Of a stretch of 64,000 bases of DNA, positions 30,516-40,632 are shown piece by piece; position 1 is the stretch's first letter, and each line of letters opens with the position of its first letter. The stretch is taken from the NCBI RefSeq assembly GCF_025128055.1, contig NZ_JAHLYS010000040.1, forward strand, positions 44,043 to 108,042, written 5' to 3'. The notes below the pieces were generated by a model, which was not told where the DNA came from, ran no database searches, and saw nothing but the letters and a program-made list of their open reading frames with translations. This stretch comes from Synechococcus sp. CS-1329 (GTDB lineage Bacteria > Cyanobacteriota > Cyanobacteriia > PCC-6307 > Cyanobiaceae). Both the position numbers and the translations under genes were made by a program.

Positions 30516-32284
30516 GTGACTTCATCTGTTGGGGACTGGCCCTGAGCCGGGCCGGAGCCCCCGTGCTGGAGCGCCTGGATCAGGGCGGTCTGCTGCAGGT
30601 CCACCCCGAACCTGGCATCGGGGCCGCCGAGCTGCTCAGCCGCCACTGGAGTGAGGCGTCGGCCTTTGTGGTGGTGGGAGCCTGCGGGGCCGTGACCCGG
30701 CTGGTGGCCCCACTGCTGCAGGGCAAGGACCAGGACCCGGCGGTGGTGGTGGTGGATCCCCAGGGGCGCTTCGCCATCCCCCTGCTGGGGGGGCATGGGG
30801 CAGGAGCCGAATCACTCAGCCAGCGGGTGGCGGCCCTGCTGGGAGGCGAAGCGGTGCTCACGGGCGCCAGCAGTGGCAGCGGCCAGCTGGCTCTCGATCA
30901 CTTCGGGCAGGCCTGGGGCTGGCGCAAGGGAGCGGGCGACTGGGATGCCCTGATGAAAGCCGCGGCCCGGGGCGAGCGGATCGCCGTGCGCCAGGAGAGC
31001 GGCTGCCCCGACTGGCAGGACCTGCAGGCCGCCGCACCCCTGCTGGGCTCGGCAGCGGAGGATCGACCGCTGCAGCTGGTGATCAGCTCCCGCCGGGGCC
31101 CCGGCTGTCGTTGGCATCCCCCCAGCCTCTGGCTGGGCCTCGGCTGCGAGCGCGACACCAGCCTCAGCCTGCTGGAACGCCTGCTGGAGCAGGCCCTCGA
31201 TGCCGCCCAGCTGGCCCCGGAAGCCGTCGCCGGGCTGGCGAGCATCGATCGCAAAGGGGATGAACCGGCCCTGCTGGAACTGGCCCGCCGCCAGGGCTGG
31301 CCGCTGCGGCTGTTCAGTGCCGAGGCCCTCTCGGAGGTGCCGGTGCCCAGCCCATCCCAGGCCGTGCTCCGGGAAATGGGCACCGCCAGCGTGGCTGAAG
31401 CGGCCGCTCTGCTGGCCTCATCTCCCCGGCCGGAGCTGCTGCTGGAGAAGCGCATCGAGCGGGCCCAGCCAGGGGAACGCGGAGCCGCCACCCTGGCGGT
31501 GGCCCAGACGGCCGGGCAGTGGGCCCCGCAGCGGGGGCGGCTCCATCTGGTGGGCAGCGGCCCAGGGCAGCTCAGCCTGCTCACCCCTGACGCCCGCCTC
31601 GCCCTGGCCGAGAGCACGGTCTGGGTGGGCTATGGCCTCTACCTGGATCTGCTGGAGCCCCTGCGGCGCCCCGACCAGCTGCGCCGCGACGGCCAGCTCA
31701 CCCAGGAGCGGGACCGCTGCCGCCTGGCCCTGGAGCTGGCTGATGCCGGGCTGAGTGTGGCGCTGGTGTCGTCAGGTGACAGCGGCATCTACGGCATGGC
31801 GGGGCTGGCCCTGGAGCTCTGGCTGGAGCGCGACCCCCGGACCAGACCCGTTTTCACGGTGCATCCCGGCCTCTCCGCCCTGCAGGTGGCCGCGGCCAGG
31901 GCCGGTGCCCCATTGATGCACGATTTCTGCACCATCAGCCTCAGCGACCGGCTCACCCCCTGGGCAACGATTGAGCAACGGCTGCGGGCCGCCGCCAGCG
32001 GCGATTTCGTAGTGGCGCTCTACAACCCCCGCTCCCTCGGTCGCGACTGGCAGCTGGGCCGGGCCCGGGAGCTGCTGCTGGAGGGACGCAGCGCCGAAAC
32101 CCCCGTGGTACTGGCACGGCAACTGGGCCGGGCCGAAGAGAGCGTGCAGCTGTACAGCCTCGGGGAGCTGCCCCTGGAGCAGGTGGACATGCTCAGCCTG
32201 GTGCTGGTGGGCAACAGCACCTCCCGCCGCCAGGACGGAGTGATGGTGACCCCCCGGGGCTACCCGGGCGCCGAACTGAGCTGA
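30512..32284 (+). CDS. cobJ: CbiG-CobJ fusion: cobalt-precorrin-5A hydrolase / precorrin-3B C17-methyltransferase
   Basis: The 590-residue protein joins two cobalamin-pathway enzymes. Residues about 1-330 match CbiG, with VVVGACGAVTRLVAPLL and LLGGHGAGAESLSQRVAALLG in the N-terminal part and LGLGCERDTS and ASIDRKGDEPAL in the C-terminal part. From about residue 347 comes a tetrapyrrole methylase of CobJ/CbiH type (LHLVGSGPGQLSLLTPDA, SSGDSGIYGMAG, VVALYNPRS, VLVGNSTSRRQDG). Such fusions are known in cyanobacteria. Picocyanobacteria make pseudocobalamin, so this is a housekeeping gene. Confidence 0.9.
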   Translation: MSDFICWGLALSRAGAPVLERLDQGGLLQVHPEPGIGAAELLSRHWSEASAFVVVGACGAVTRLVAPLLQGKDQDPAVVVVDPQGRFAIPLLGGHGAGAESLSQRVAALLGGEAVLTGASSGSGQLALDHFGQAWGWRKGAGDWDALMKAAARGERIAVRQESGCPDWQDLQAAAPLLGSAAEDRPLQLVISSRRGPGCRWHPPSLWLGLGCERDTSLSLLERLLEQALDAAQLAPEAVAGLASIDRKGDEPALLELARRQGWPLRLFSAEALSEVPVPSPSQAVLREMGTASVAEAAALLASSPRPELLLEKRIERAQPGERGAATLAVAQTAGQWAPQRGRLHLVGSGPGQLSLLTPDARLALAESTVWVGYGLYLDLLEPLRRPDQLRRDGQLTQERDRCRLALELADAGLSVALVSSGDSGIYGMAGLALELWLERDPRTRPVFTVHPGLSALQVAAARAGAPLMHDFCTISLSDRLTPWATIEQRLRAAASGDFVVALYNPRSLGRDWQLGRARELLLEGRSAETPVVLARQLGRAEESVQLYSLGELPLEQVDMLSLVLVGNSTSRRQDGVMVTPRGYPGAELS

Positions 32285-32310
32285 GCCTGTCAGGGCTGAA
32301 CTCTCTGAAA

Positions 32311-32384
32311 TCGGGATGACAGGATTCGAACCTGCGGCCCCTTCGTCCCGAACGAAGTGCGCTACCAAGCTGCGCCACATCCCG
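32311..32384 (-). tRNA. trnP-CGG: tRNA-Pro (anticodon CGG)
   Basis: On the minus strand a 74-base cloverleaf starts CGGGATGTGGCGCAGCTTGG. The acceptor stem CGGGATG pairs with CATCCCG, the discriminator is A, and CCA is not encoded. The anticodon stem CTTCG/CGAAG encloses TTCGGGA, giving CGG. The T loop is GGTTCGAATCC. It reads CCG codons, which are frequent in this GC-rich genome. Confidence 0.96.
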
Positions 32385-32453
32385 CCGATGGCAGTTTACG
32401 GGATCGCCTCCGGGGCGGGTTTCTAGACTTCTGTTCCCAGGATTCCGGCAGTG

Positions 32454-33338
32454 ATGGCCCCCGACGCCCTGCTCAAGCCCGACTGGTTGCGTGTCAAGGC
32501 CCCGCAGCGGGAGCGGATCGGTGCGGTGGCCGATCTGCTGGTGGACCTCAAGCTGAACACGGTCTGCCAGGAGGCCAGCTGCCCGAACATCGGCGAGTGC
32601 TTCGCCGGCGGCACGGCCACCTTTTTGATCATGGGGCCCGGCTGCACCCGCGCCTGCCCCTACTGCGACATCGACTTCGACAAGAGCGTCAGGGCCCTCG
32701 ACCCCAGCGAACCGGAACGGCTGGGGGAGGCGGTGGCCCGCATGGGGCTCACCCACGTGGTGATCACATCGGTGAACCGCGATGACCTCGACGACGGAGG
32801 CGCCAGCCAGTTCGTGGCCTGCATCTCTGAGGTACGTCGCCGCTCACCCGGCACCACCATCGAGCTGCTGATCCCCGATTTCTGCGGCAACTGGCAGGCC
32901 CTGGCCGCCGTGATGGAAGGGGCGCCCGAGGTGCTGAACCACAACATCGAAACCGTGCCCAGGCTCTACCGGCAGGTGCGGCCCCAGGGGATCTACGAGC
33001 GCTCACTGGACTTGCTGCAACGGGTGCGCCAGGGCTGGCCCCGCACCTACACCAAATCAGGGCTGATGGTGGGGCTGGGGGAAACCGACGCGGAGGTGGT
33101 GGCGGTGCTGAGGGACCTGCGGGCCCACCAGGTGGACATCGTGACCATCGGCCAATACCTCTCGCCAGGGCCGAAGCACCTGGCGGTGCAGCGCTTCGTC
33201 ACCCCCGCCCAGTTCGACGGCTTCAGGGCCAGCGGCGAGGGTGAGCTGGGCTTCCTGCAGGTGGTGAGCAGCCCCCTCACCCGCAGCAGCTATCACGCCG
33301 GAGAGGTGCAGCGGCTGATGCGCCAGCACCCCCGCTGA
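32454..33338 (+). CDS. lipA: Lipoyl synthase
   Basis: LipA inserts two sulfurs into octanoyl chains on 2-oxo-acid dehydrogenases and the glycine cleavage H protein. The 294-residue protein has the auxiliary-cluster ligands [12 protein letters not shown], the radical-SAM CxxxCxxC in [13 protein letters not shown] and the C-terminal RSSYHAGE serine ligand motif. A GTG at 32451 could replace the ATG at 32454. It is convergent with the pseudouridine synthase gene, seven bases away. Confidence 0.96.
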   Translation: MAPDALLKPDWLRVKAPQRERIGAVADLLVDLKLNTVCQEASCPNIGECFAGGTATFLIMGPGCTRACPYCDIDFDKSVRALDPSEPERLGEAVARMGLTHVVITSVNRDDLDDGGASQFVACISEVRRRSPGTTIELLIPDFCGNWQALAAVMEGAPEVLNHNIETVPRLYRQVRPQGIYERSLDLLQRVRQGWPRTYTKSGLMVGLGETDAEVVAVLRDLRAHQVDIVTIGQYLSPGPKHLAVQRFVTPAQFDGFRASGEGELGFLQVVSSPLTRSSYHAGEVQRLMRQHPR

Positions 33339-33345
33339 AAGGAGC

Positions 33346-34335
33346 TCAGCGCAGCTCCGGGGGTGCCGGGGCCTCCAGATCCAGCCAGCCCCCATCGGGC
33401 AACGGCAGGCGCAGCCGGTGGGCGTGCAGCCGGTAGCCACCATCCCCCGGCAGGGCCTCCGCACGGGCCGTCCCGCCCGCTCGGTAGAGGGGGTCGCCCA
33501 GCAGCGGCACACCGACGCTGGCCAGGTGGATGCGGATCTGGTGGGGCCGCCCCGTGCGGATCGCCACCTCCACCAGGTGCCCCCGGGGGCGGCGCTCCAG
33601 CAGGCGCAGCTCACTCCAGGCGGCCAGGGCGCCGGAGCTTTCGGGTTTGGCAGCGGCGGCCCAGATCTGGCCGAGGCCGGCATGGGGACACCGGCCGATC
33701 GGCGTGGTGATCACCAGGGTGTCGCCGGGGTCCAGGGGCAGCGGGGCCGGCACGGTCAGGGCGCGATACACCTTTCTGCAGACACCGGCGGGGCTGGCAG
33801 GTTCAGGATCGGTCGGCCGGGCTGCGGTGCTCTCGCGCAGCCTGGCGCTCAACCAGGCGCGGGTCTGGGGCCGGCGGGCACAGACCAGCAACCCCGACGT
33901 GTGGCGCCCCAGCCGGTGCACAGGCCTCGGCAGCAGCTGACCCTCGCAGGAGCGCTCCAGCAGGTGCAGCAGGGTGTGCTCCAGAAAACCGCCGGCGGGC
34001 AGCACGGGCAGGCCGCTGGGCTTGTCGATCACATGGAGATCACCGTCGTCGTGGATCACCCGCCAACAGGCCGGCACCGCCTCCTCCAGCCAGGGGGGAC
34101 GCTGCCACTGGAGCCGGTCGCCGGCCTGCAGGGGGCCATCGGCATCGAGCCGTCGGCCGTTGAGCAGAATTTCGCCCTGCTGCAGCCGCTGCCGCCAGAG
34201 GGGGGCAGCGGAGTGGCGGTGGCGCTCCGCCAGAAATGCACTGATCAACGCCTGGGGCTGGCCCACCCGGTCGCTGTAGGTCCAGCCGCCGTTGAGCTGG
34301 GCCGGCAGCCAGCCCGGAGGCAGCGGCTCAATCAA
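33346..34335 (-). CDS. RluA-family pseudouridine synthase with altered catalytic motif
   Basis: The 329-residue protein has an N-terminal S4-type RNA-binding segment (LQQGEILLNGRRLDADGPL) and an RluA catalytic domain. The motif normally HRLDxxTSG reads HRLGRHTSGLLV (codons GGG at the Asp position), so the catalytic aspartate is replaced by Gly. Downstream motifs, such as GRPHQIRIHLASVGVPLLGDPLY, are normal. It may be inactive, or use another residue; related proteins with HRLG are, from memory, known in plants. It overlaps the response regulator gene by eight bases. Confidence 0.88.
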   Translation of the reverse strand: MIEPLPPGWLPAQLNGGWTYSDRVGQPQALISAFLAERHRHSAAPLWRQRLQQGEILLNGRRLDADGPLQAGDRLQWQRPPWLEEAVPACWRVIHDDGDLHVIDKPSGLPVLPAGGFLEHTLLHLLERSCEGQLLPRPVHRLGRHTSGLLVCARRPQTRAWLSARLRESTAARPTDPEPASPAGVCRKVYRALTVPAPLPLDPGDTLVITTPIGRCPHAGLGQIWAAAAKPESSGALAAWSELRLLERRPRGHLVEVAIRTGRPHQIRIHLASVGVPLLGDPLYRAGGTARAEALPGDGGYRLHAHRLRLPLPDGGWLDLEAPAPPELR

Positions 34336-35086
34336 CCAGGCCGTTCTCGAGGGCGTAGCGCACCAGCTCGGTGCGGCTGGTGGTGCCGGTCTTGGTGAAC
34401 AGGCGGCTCACGTACTTCTCGACATTGCGGATCGAGGTTTCCAGGCGGCGGGCGATCTCCTTGTTCATCAGCCCCTCGGCCACCAGCTGGAGCACGCTCC
34501 CCTCCCGGGGGGTGAAGGAATGGGTGGCCGGCGTGGCGCTCTTGTGGGATCCGGTCTGCTGCAGCAGGGAGCGGATCTCGGTGATCTGCCGCGCCATCTG
34601 GCCGATGTCGGCATCGGCGTAGCGGGCCGCCTCGGCCAGCAGCCGCTCCTGACGGCGCACCACGTTGCGCACCCGGGCCACCAGCTCATCGGGATCGAAG
34701 GGCTTGGGGATGTAGTCGTCGACGCCGGCCTGGAAGCCCTCGATCCGATCGGCCGTCATCCCCTTGGCGGTGAGGAAGATCACCGGAGTGCCCCCCAGCC
34801 GCTCGTCGCCCCTCAGACGCTTGAGCAGGCCGTAGCCGTCCAGACGGGGCATCATCACGTCGCTGATCACCAGGTCGGGGATCAGCTCCTGGGCCGCCAC
34901 CCAGCCCTCTTCGCCGTCGTTGGCGGTGGTGACATCGAAGCCCTCATCCTCCAGATAGGCCTGCACGGCCGTGCGCAGCCCCGGCTCGTCATCCACCAGC
35001 AGCAGGCGAGCCGGGGCCGGTGGGCTGATCGGCTCCTCGGCGCTGGTGTCTTCTTCCGGCCTGCTGATGGACTCGTTCTGGCTCAT
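34328..35086 (-). CDS. Two-component response regulator, NarL/LuxR type
   Basis: The ATG at 35086 gives 252 residues. The receiver domain (about 28-145) has the acidic pair in VDDEP, phospho-acceptor Asp in DLVISDVMMPRLDG, and Lys in FLTAKGM. A LuxR-type helix-turn-helix follows (FTPREGSVLQLVAEGLMNKE, then VEKYVSRLFTKTG). It is of the general kind of cyanobacterial/chloroplast Ycf29-like regulators, but no specific orthology is claimed. No sensor kinase is adjacent. Confidence 0.88.
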   Translation of the reverse strand: MSQNESISRPEEDTSAEEPISPPAPARLLLVDDEPGLRTAVQAYLEDEGFDVTTANDGEEGWVAAQELIPDLVISDVMMPRLDGYGLLKRLRGDERLGGTPVIFLTAKGMTADRIEGFQAGVDDYIPKPFDPDELVARVRNVVRRQERLLAEAARYADADIGQMARQITEIRSLLQQTGSHKSATPATHSFTPREGSVLQLVAEGLMNKEIARRLETSIRNVEKYVSRLFTKTGTTSRTELVRYALENGLVD

Positions 35087-35146
35087 GGACCGGCTGGGCG
35101 ATGGGGGGAATCTATCGAGGCCTGAAGCGCACTCCCTGAAGCGCAT

Positions 35147-35689
35147 TCAGAGATTGGCGGCGGGCACCACCTGCTCCCGCTCCACCCGGTGGCCGCTGTA
35201 GCCCAGCTCCCGGGCCAGGTCGCGCAGGCTGTTGGGGTCCTTACCGGCGTGCTGGGGGAAACAGGTGGCCCACCAGACCAGATGGTCGATGCGATTGGCC
35301 GACGAGACGGCACCGCCGGGGTTGAGTTCCCGCAGGATCAGATTGCGGCCGTCGTTGGTGACCCTCAGCGGCGCCGAGGGCAAGCACTGGACGGTCTCGG
35401 AGCGCACCTTGACGTCGTTGGGCAGCTCCTCCCACACCTTGATCCGCCAGACCTGGGGCTGGACGGGATCGGCGCTGATGCCGAACACCCCCAGGGCCTG
35501 CTTGCCATCGGCGATGTCCCGCTCCAGCAGCAGGGCCATACCGGCGGGGCGGTTCTGGTCCGGGCGCACGAACACGCTCTGGGCTCCAGCGGAGGGAATG
35601 GAGAGGAGCGACGCCGGGACCAGGGCCAGGCCGGCCAGGGCAGCGCTGAGAAGCCGCGATCGCGTGGGTGAAGCCATCGGCTGGTTCAT
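35147..35689 (-). CDS. Conserved exported protein of unknown function
   Basis: The 180-residue product starts with a signal peptide (RLLSAALAGLALVPASLLSIPSAGAQS, cleavage expected after AGA near residue 36). The remainder is soluble, with two Cys (C102 and C143 approx.) that may form a disulfide in the periplasm. I know no functional assignment. It is divergent from the cysteine desulfurase gene, with 50 bases between starts. Confidence 0.75.
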   Translation of the reverse strand: MNQPMASPTRSRLLSAALAGLALVPASLLSIPSAGAQSVFVRPDQNRPAGMALLLERDIADGKQALGVFGISADPVQPQVWRIKVWEELPNDVKVRSETVQCLPSAPLRVTNDGRNLILRELNPGGAVSSANRIDHLVWWATCFPQHAGKDPNSLRDLARELGYSGHRVEREQVVPAANL

Positions 35690-35739
35690 GGCGGCTGGGT
35701 TGTCAGCATGGAATGGTTCCGCTGGGATGGAAAGGAGGG

Positions 35740-36873
35740 ATGGCCACCACCTACCTGGACCACCAGGCCACCACCCCCTGTGACTCCGCCGTGGTGGCGG
35801 CGATGGCGCCCTACTGGAGCGAGCTGTTCGCCAATCCCGCCAGCGGCTCCCATCGCCCGGGACTGGAGGCGGCAGCGGCGGTGGACCTGGCCCGCTGCAA
35901 CCTGGCCCGGCAGCTGGGGGTGACCCCGCAGCAGGTGGTCTTCACCAGCGGGGCCACGGAGGCCAACAACCTGGCGATCAAGGGGCTGGTGGAGGCCCGC
36001 CGCCAGCGGGGGCGCCACCTGCTCACCCTGGCCACGGAGCACCGGGCGGTGCTGGAGCCCCTGCGCTATCTGGCCAGCCATGGCTTTGAGCTCACCGTGC
36101 TGCCGGTGCAGCCCGATGGCCTGGTGGACCTGAACCGATTCAGCGAGGCCCTGCGCGACGACACCCTGCTGGTGAGCGTGATGGCCGCCAACAACGAGAT
36201 CGGCGTGCTGCAGCCCCTTGCCGCCATCGGGGCGCTCTGCCGCGAGCGGGGCATCGCCCTGCACAGCGACGGGGCCCAGATCTTCGGTCATCAACCCATC
36301 CACCCCGGCGAGCTGGGCCTCGATCTGTTCAGCCTCAGCGGCCACAAGTTCTACGGGCCCAAGGGCATCGGCGCCCTGGTGCTGGCCGAAGGGATCGTGC
36401 TGGCACCCCAGCAGCACGGCGGTGGCCAGGAGGGGGGCCTGCGGGGCGGCACCCTGCCGGTGCCCCTGATCGTGGGATTGCAGCGGGCGGCCGAGCTGGC
36501 CAGCCATGACCGGGAGGAGCGGCAGCAGCGACTGGGCGAACTGAGGGATCGGCTGCTGGCGGGGCTGCTGGAGCTGGGCGGGGTGCAGGTGAACGGCAGC
36601 CTCGAGCACCGCCTGCCCCACAACCTCAACGTTCAGGTGCAAGGGGTGGATGGCACCCAGCTGCACCGGGCCCTGCGGCGCCAGCTGGCGGTGAGCGGTG
36701 GCTCGGCCTGCAGCAGCGGCAGCCCCTCCCATGTGCTGGCGGCCCTGGGGCTGAGCCCCGCCCAGGCCGCCGCTTCGATCCGCTTCGGGCTCGGGCGCAG
36801 CAGCACCGCCGCAGACATCGAGCAGGCCCTGGCTGTGATGGCAGCGGTGCTGCCTCAGCTGCGGCGGGGATGA
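35740..36873 (+). CDS. Cysteine desulfurase, IscS/NifS type
   Basis: The enzyme takes sulfur from cysteine using PLP for Fe-S cluster and thio-cofactor assembly. The ATG at 35740 follows AAAGGAGG and gives 377 residues starting MATTYLDHQATTPCD. PLP lysine is in SLSGHKFYGPKGIG, and the active-site Cys is in GGSACSSGSPSH, the group I (IscS-like) form. Conserved FTSGATEANNLAIKG is present. No other isc or suf genes are nearby. Confidence 0.95.
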   Translation: MATTYLDHQATTPCDSAVVAAMAPYWSELFANPASGSHRPGLEAAAAVDLARCNLARQLGVTPQQVVFTSGATEANNLAIKGLVEARRQRGRHLLTLATEHRAVLEPLRYLASHGFELTVLPVQPDGLVDLNRFSEALRDDTLLVSVMAANNEIGVLQPLAAIGALCRERGIALHSDGAQIFGHQPIHPGELGLDLFSLSGHKFYGPKGIGALVLAEGIVLAPQQHGGGQEGGLRGGTLPVPLIVGLQRAAELASHDREERQQRLGELRDRLLAGLLELGGVQVNGSLEHRLPHNLNVQVQGVDGTQLHRALRRQLAVSGGSACSSGSPSHVLAALGLSPAQAAASIRFGLGRSSTAADIEQALAVMAAVLPQLRRG

Positions 36874-36974
36874 AGGATCCTTGCCATCGGGGCCTTTTGC
36901 AGCGAACCATCACCGATTGATCACTGATCCTTAACCAACACAGCCCCCTCCAGAGGCTGACCTGGCCGAATCAG

Positions 36975-37974
36975 ATGACAGACCGTGCCTCCGTTGTGGA
37001 TGTGGGGGCCGCGGCCCTGCCGCCCCTGGAACCGTCGCAGCAGCGGCGGCGACGTGAGCACGTTCTGGCCGGATCGGTTGACGGGCTGCTGGCAGCCCTG
37101 GGGGCCGCCCTGACGCTCTCGGCCGCCGGCCGGATCGCCGGTATCGGCGGCAGCAGAGCCACGCTGGTGCAAGGGGTGGTGGCGGGTCTGGGGCTGCTGC
37201 TGCTGACCCTGGGCTGGGGCCGTGTCGGCCGCAGGCTGATGGGATCGGCGACCAGGCCTGAGGGCCGACGGCGCCTCAGGCGTCTGTTGGGCTGGTTCCC
37301 CTTCGGAGCCATGGCCCTCTTCGCCATCTATCGACTTGGTGTCACCGATGTGGAGGCCTACCAGGTGCTGGTGTCGGAAGGGAGCGTGGTGGAGTGGCTC
37401 ACCTTCCTGTTCTTCCTCGCCGCCGGGGTCCTGTTTCTGCTCACTGCGCGGGGGGAATGGGGGAGGGGGCGACTCGCCGGCCTCTTTCTCGTCCTGGGGG
37501 GGGATCTGCCTGCTGATCGGCTTCGAGGAAATGAGCTGGGGGCAGACCATCTTCAACTGGGAGACACCTGAGATCTTCGTCACCGGCAACGCCCAGAAGG
37601 AAACCAACCTGCACAACCTCAAAGTGATTCAGAGCCGGCTCTGGTCGATCACGGCGGCGGTGTGTGTGGGCATGACCCTGCTGGTGCTGATCCGCCAGGT
37701 GCTGGAGAACACCAGAGGCCTGACCCCCCGCTCACTGGCCGATGCGGTGCTTCCACACTCCGCGCTGTTGGGCTATTTCCTCTTCGCGGCGCTCATCTAT
37801 GTGCCGGTGGTGCTGATCAAGGAAGGCCTGGTCATCCCCGTGCTGGTGACCCGCGACCAGGAGGTTGCTGAAGGACTCTTCTCCCTGGGCGTGCTGCTGC
37901 ATGCCGGCCACTGTTACCTCCGCTGGGCCCCGCCCGACCGGGGCCCGCTCAGCCCGGCAGCAGCACCCGACTGA
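36975..37974 (+). pseudogene. Integral membrane protein interrupted by a frameshift at an eight-G run
   Basis: Two overlapping frames make one protein. The first (from ATG 36975) runs through several hydrophobic segments to GRLAGLFLVLGG. The second resumes as ICLLIGFEEMSWGQTIFNWE and continues to PLSPAAAPD. The frames meet at eight G (37496-37503); with seven G the protein would be a continuous 332 residues. The motif FEEMSWGQ in the second part is conserved in related membrane proteins as I remember them; function is unknown. The cause could be sequencing error, true mutation, or slippage. Confidence 0.8.
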
Positions 37975-38497
37975 GCAGCACAAAGCCCACCACCCCCGCC
38001 AGGGCGAGCAGGAACTGGGCCACGCGGCTCACGAGCATGCCTGCCACCACCGCCAGTCCCACCAGCACCGACCGGCGCAGACGCTCCAGCCCCAGGGGAC
38101 CCAGGGCGCTGGAGGCCGTGAGCAGTTCCCCCAGGGAGGCCCCCAGCAACGGCCCCAGCAGAGCCCCGATCAGGGGGCCGCCCACCGGCAGGGCCGGCAG
38201 CAAGCCCAGCAGACCCACCAGCAAACCCAGCCCAGCCCCCACGTAGGCCCAGCGGGTGGCCTGCAGCCGCGCCGCCCCCAGGGCCACCCCGAGCACATCG
38301 GCGCCCCAGCCCAGCAGCAGGATCAGCGAGGCCAGCAGCAGTTCAGGCCAGGCTGAACTCCAGCCGGCGGCCCACACCCACACCCCGGCGCCAAGGGGCA
38401 GCAGCATCAGACCCGGCAGCACCGGCAGAAAGGTGCCGGGGATCGCCAGCAGCTGGATGGTCAGGGCCAGCCACCAGAACAGCTCCATTCGGTTCAT
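37949..38497 (-). CDS. DUF456 family membrane protein
   Basis: The 182-residue protein is almost wholly hydrophobic, with about five membrane segments and a glycine-rich central part ([18 protein letters not shown]), the pattern of DUF456. Its start overlaps the rsmH stop by four bases (ATGA read on the minus strand), suggesting co-translation. Its 3' end overlaps the frameshifted gene by 26 bases. Function is unknown. Confidence 0.85.
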   Translation of the reverse strand: MNRMELFWWLALTIQLLAIPGTFLPVLPGLMLLPLGAGVWVWAAGWSSAWPELLLASLILLLGWGADVLGVALGAARLQATRWAYVGAGLGLLVGLLGLLPALPVGGPLIGALLGPLLGASLGELLTASSALGPLGLERLRRSVLVGLAVVAGMLVSRVAQFLLALAGVVGFVLLSRVLLPG

Positions 38498-39396
38498 CCT
38501 TCAACCTCTCCTGCCTGAGCCGGCGGACGGCGGCGGGCCAGGCGGAATTTGGCCGAGCGGCTGCGGGGATTCTCCTCCTGCTCCGCTTCAGCGGCCACCA
38601 GCGGCTTGCGGGTGAGGCGCTCGAGGCGCTCATCCGCCAGGAATGCCGCCTTGACCCGCCGGTCTTCGAGGGAGTGAAAGCTGATCACACCGAACACACC
38701 GCCCGGCATCAGCCAGTGGGGAGCCTGCTGAAGCAGGCGATCGAGCGCGCCGAGTTCGTCGTTCACGGCGATGCGCAGGGCCTGGAAGGTGCGGGTGGCG
38801 GCATGGATGCGGCCATGGCGGGCCTTGGGGGGATAGCAGCCGGCCACCAGGTAGGCCAGGGCCGCCGTTCCCTGGCTGGAGCCCTGCCACGGCCGGGCTT
38901 CAACGATGCGGCGGGCAATCCGCCGCGACAGCCTCTCCTCGCCATAGGCGTAGATGAGATCAGCCAGTTCCTTTTCCTCCAGCCGGTCGATCAGCTCAGC
39001 GGCCGTCTCACCCTCGGCGCTGTTCATGCGCATGTCGAGGGGACCATCGAGGCGGAAGCTGAACCCCCGCTCGGGGCGATCCAGCTGGGGGCTGCTCACC
39101 CCGAGGTCGGCCAGCACCCCCACCAGGGGCTCGCTGGGGGTGTAGATGGCGAAGTTGGAGGCCACCAGGCTGACCCGATCAGCGAAGGGTGCCAAGCGCT
39201 CAGCCGCCGCCGCCAGGGCCGCTGGATCCTGATCGAGGCCGATCAGACGCAAGCCGGGATGGGCCGCCAGCAACAGGGCGCTGTGGCCGCCGCCGCCCAC
39301 GGTGGCATCCAGCAGGGTTCCTTCACAGGGCACGTCGGTAAAGCCGGCTACCACGGCAGCGGCCAGAACCGGCAGGTGATCGAACGTCTTCGGCAT
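38494..39396 (-). CDS. rsmH: 16S rRNA (cytosine1402-N4)-methyltransferase
   Basis: RsmH methylates C1402 in the decoding centre. The 300-residue protein begins [16 protein letters not shown], with the SAM-binding [18 protein letters not shown] and the conserved [27 protein letters not shown] motif appears as [15 protein letters not shown]. It is divergent from ndhH with 46 bases between starts. Confidence 0.96.
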   Translation of the reverse strand: MPKTFDHLPVLAAAVVAGFTDVPCEGTLLDATVGGGGHSALLLAAHPGLRLIGLDQDPAALAAAAERLAPFADRVSLVASNFAIYTPSEPLVGVLADLGVSSPQLDRPERGFSFRLDGPLDMRMNSAEGETAAELIDRLEEKELADLIYAYGEERLSRRIARRIVEARPWQGSSQGTAALAYLVAGCYPPKARHGRIHAATRTFQALRIAVNDELGALDRLLQQAPHWLMPGGVFGVISFHSLEDRRVKAAFLADERLERLTRKPLVAAEAEQEENPRSRSAKFRLARRRPPAQAGEVEG

Positions 39397-39442
39397 GGTT
39401 CCTTCCTAAGATCCGCTCGTTCGCCTTCGAGTCCACGGGCCC

Positions 39443-40627
39443 ATGACGCAACTGGAAACGCGCACGGAGCCGATGGTGGTCAACTTCGGGCCACACCACC
39501 CCTCCATGCACGGGGTGTTGCGGCTTGTGGTGACCCTCGATGGGGAGGACGTGGTGGATTGCGAGCCGGTGATCGGCTACCTGCACCGCGGCATGGAGAA
39601 GATCGCCGAGAACCGCACGAACGTGATGTTCGTGCCCTACGTGAGCCGCTGGGACTACGCCGCCGGCATGTTCAACGAGGCGATCACGGTCAACGCCCCC
39701 GAGAAGCTGGCCAGCATCCAGGTGCCGAAACGCGCCAGCTACATCCGCGTGCTGATGCTGGAGCTGAACCGCATCGCCAACCACCTGCTCTGGCTTGGTC
39801 CATTCCTGGCTGATGTGGGCGCCCAGACCCCATTTTTCTACATCTTCCGCGAGCGGGAGATGATCTACGACCTCTGGGAAGCAGCCACCGGCCAGCGGCT
39901 GATCAACAACAACTATTTCCGCATTGGCGGCGTCGCCGCCGACCTGCCCTACGGCTGGCTGGAGAAATGCCTCGACTTCTGCGATTACTTCGGCCCGAAG
40001 ATCGATGAATACGAGAAGCTGATCACCAACAATCCGATCTTCAAGCGCCGCATCGAGGGCCTGGGGGTGATCAGCCGCGAGATGGCGATCAACTGGAGTC
40101 TTTCGGGCCCGATGCTGCGCGCCTCAGGCGTGCCCTGGGACCTGCGCAAGGTTGACAAGTACGAGTGCTACGACGACTTCGACTGGGACGTGGCCACCGC
40201 GACGGAAGGGGATTGCTATGCCCGCTATCGGGTACGCATCGAGGAGATGCGGCAATCGCTGAAAATTCTGTACCAGGCCTGCAAGGCGATCCCCGGTGGC
40301 CCCACCGAAAACCTGGAGGCCCATCGCATGACCGAAGGCAAGAAGAGCGAATGGTATGGCTTTGACTACCAATACGTGGCCAAGAAAGTGGCACCCACTT
40401 TCAAGATTCCCGATGGCGAGCTCTACGCCCGCGTGGAGTCAGGAAAAGGCGAGCTGGGCGTGTTCATCATGGGCAACAATGATGTCACCCCTTGGCGCTG
40501 GAAGATCCGCGCCGCTGATTTCAACAACCTGCAGATTCTTCCCCATATCCTTACCGGGGCCAAGGTGGCCGACATCATGGCGATCCTCGGCTCGATCGAT
40601 GTGATCATGGGCTCTGTGGATCGCTGA
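39443..40627 (+). CDS. ndhH: NAD(P)H-quinone oxidoreductase subunit H
   Basis: NdhH is the 49-kDa-type subunit of the hydrophilic arm of photosynthetic NDH-1, near the plastoquinone site and active in cyclic electron flow. The 394-residue protein has the expected [17 protein letters not shown], the [15 protein letters not shown] motif, [17 protein letters not shown] and the C-terminal [13 protein letters not shown]. Length matches the family. A small DUF2752 gene follows after five bases. Confidence 0.97.
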   Translation: MTQLETRTEPMVVNFGPHHPSMHGVLRLVVTLDGEDVVDCEPVIGYLHRGMEKIAENRTNVMFVPYVSRWDYAAGMFNEAITVNAPEKLASIQVPKRASYIRVLMLELNRIANHLLWLGPFLADVGAQTPFFYIFREREMIYDLWEAATGQRLINNNYFRIGGVAADLPYGWLEKCLDFCDYFGPKIDEYEKLITNNPIFKRRIEGLGVISREMAINWSLSGPMLRASGVPWDLRKVDKYECYDDFDWDVATATEGDCYARYRVRIEEMRQSLKILYQACKAIPGGPTENLEAHRMTEGKKSEWYGFDYQYVAKKVAPTFKIPDGELYARVESGKGELGVFIMGNNDVTPWRWKIRAADFNNLQILPHILTGAKVADIMAILGSIDVIMGSVDR

Positions 40628-40632
40628 GGGCG

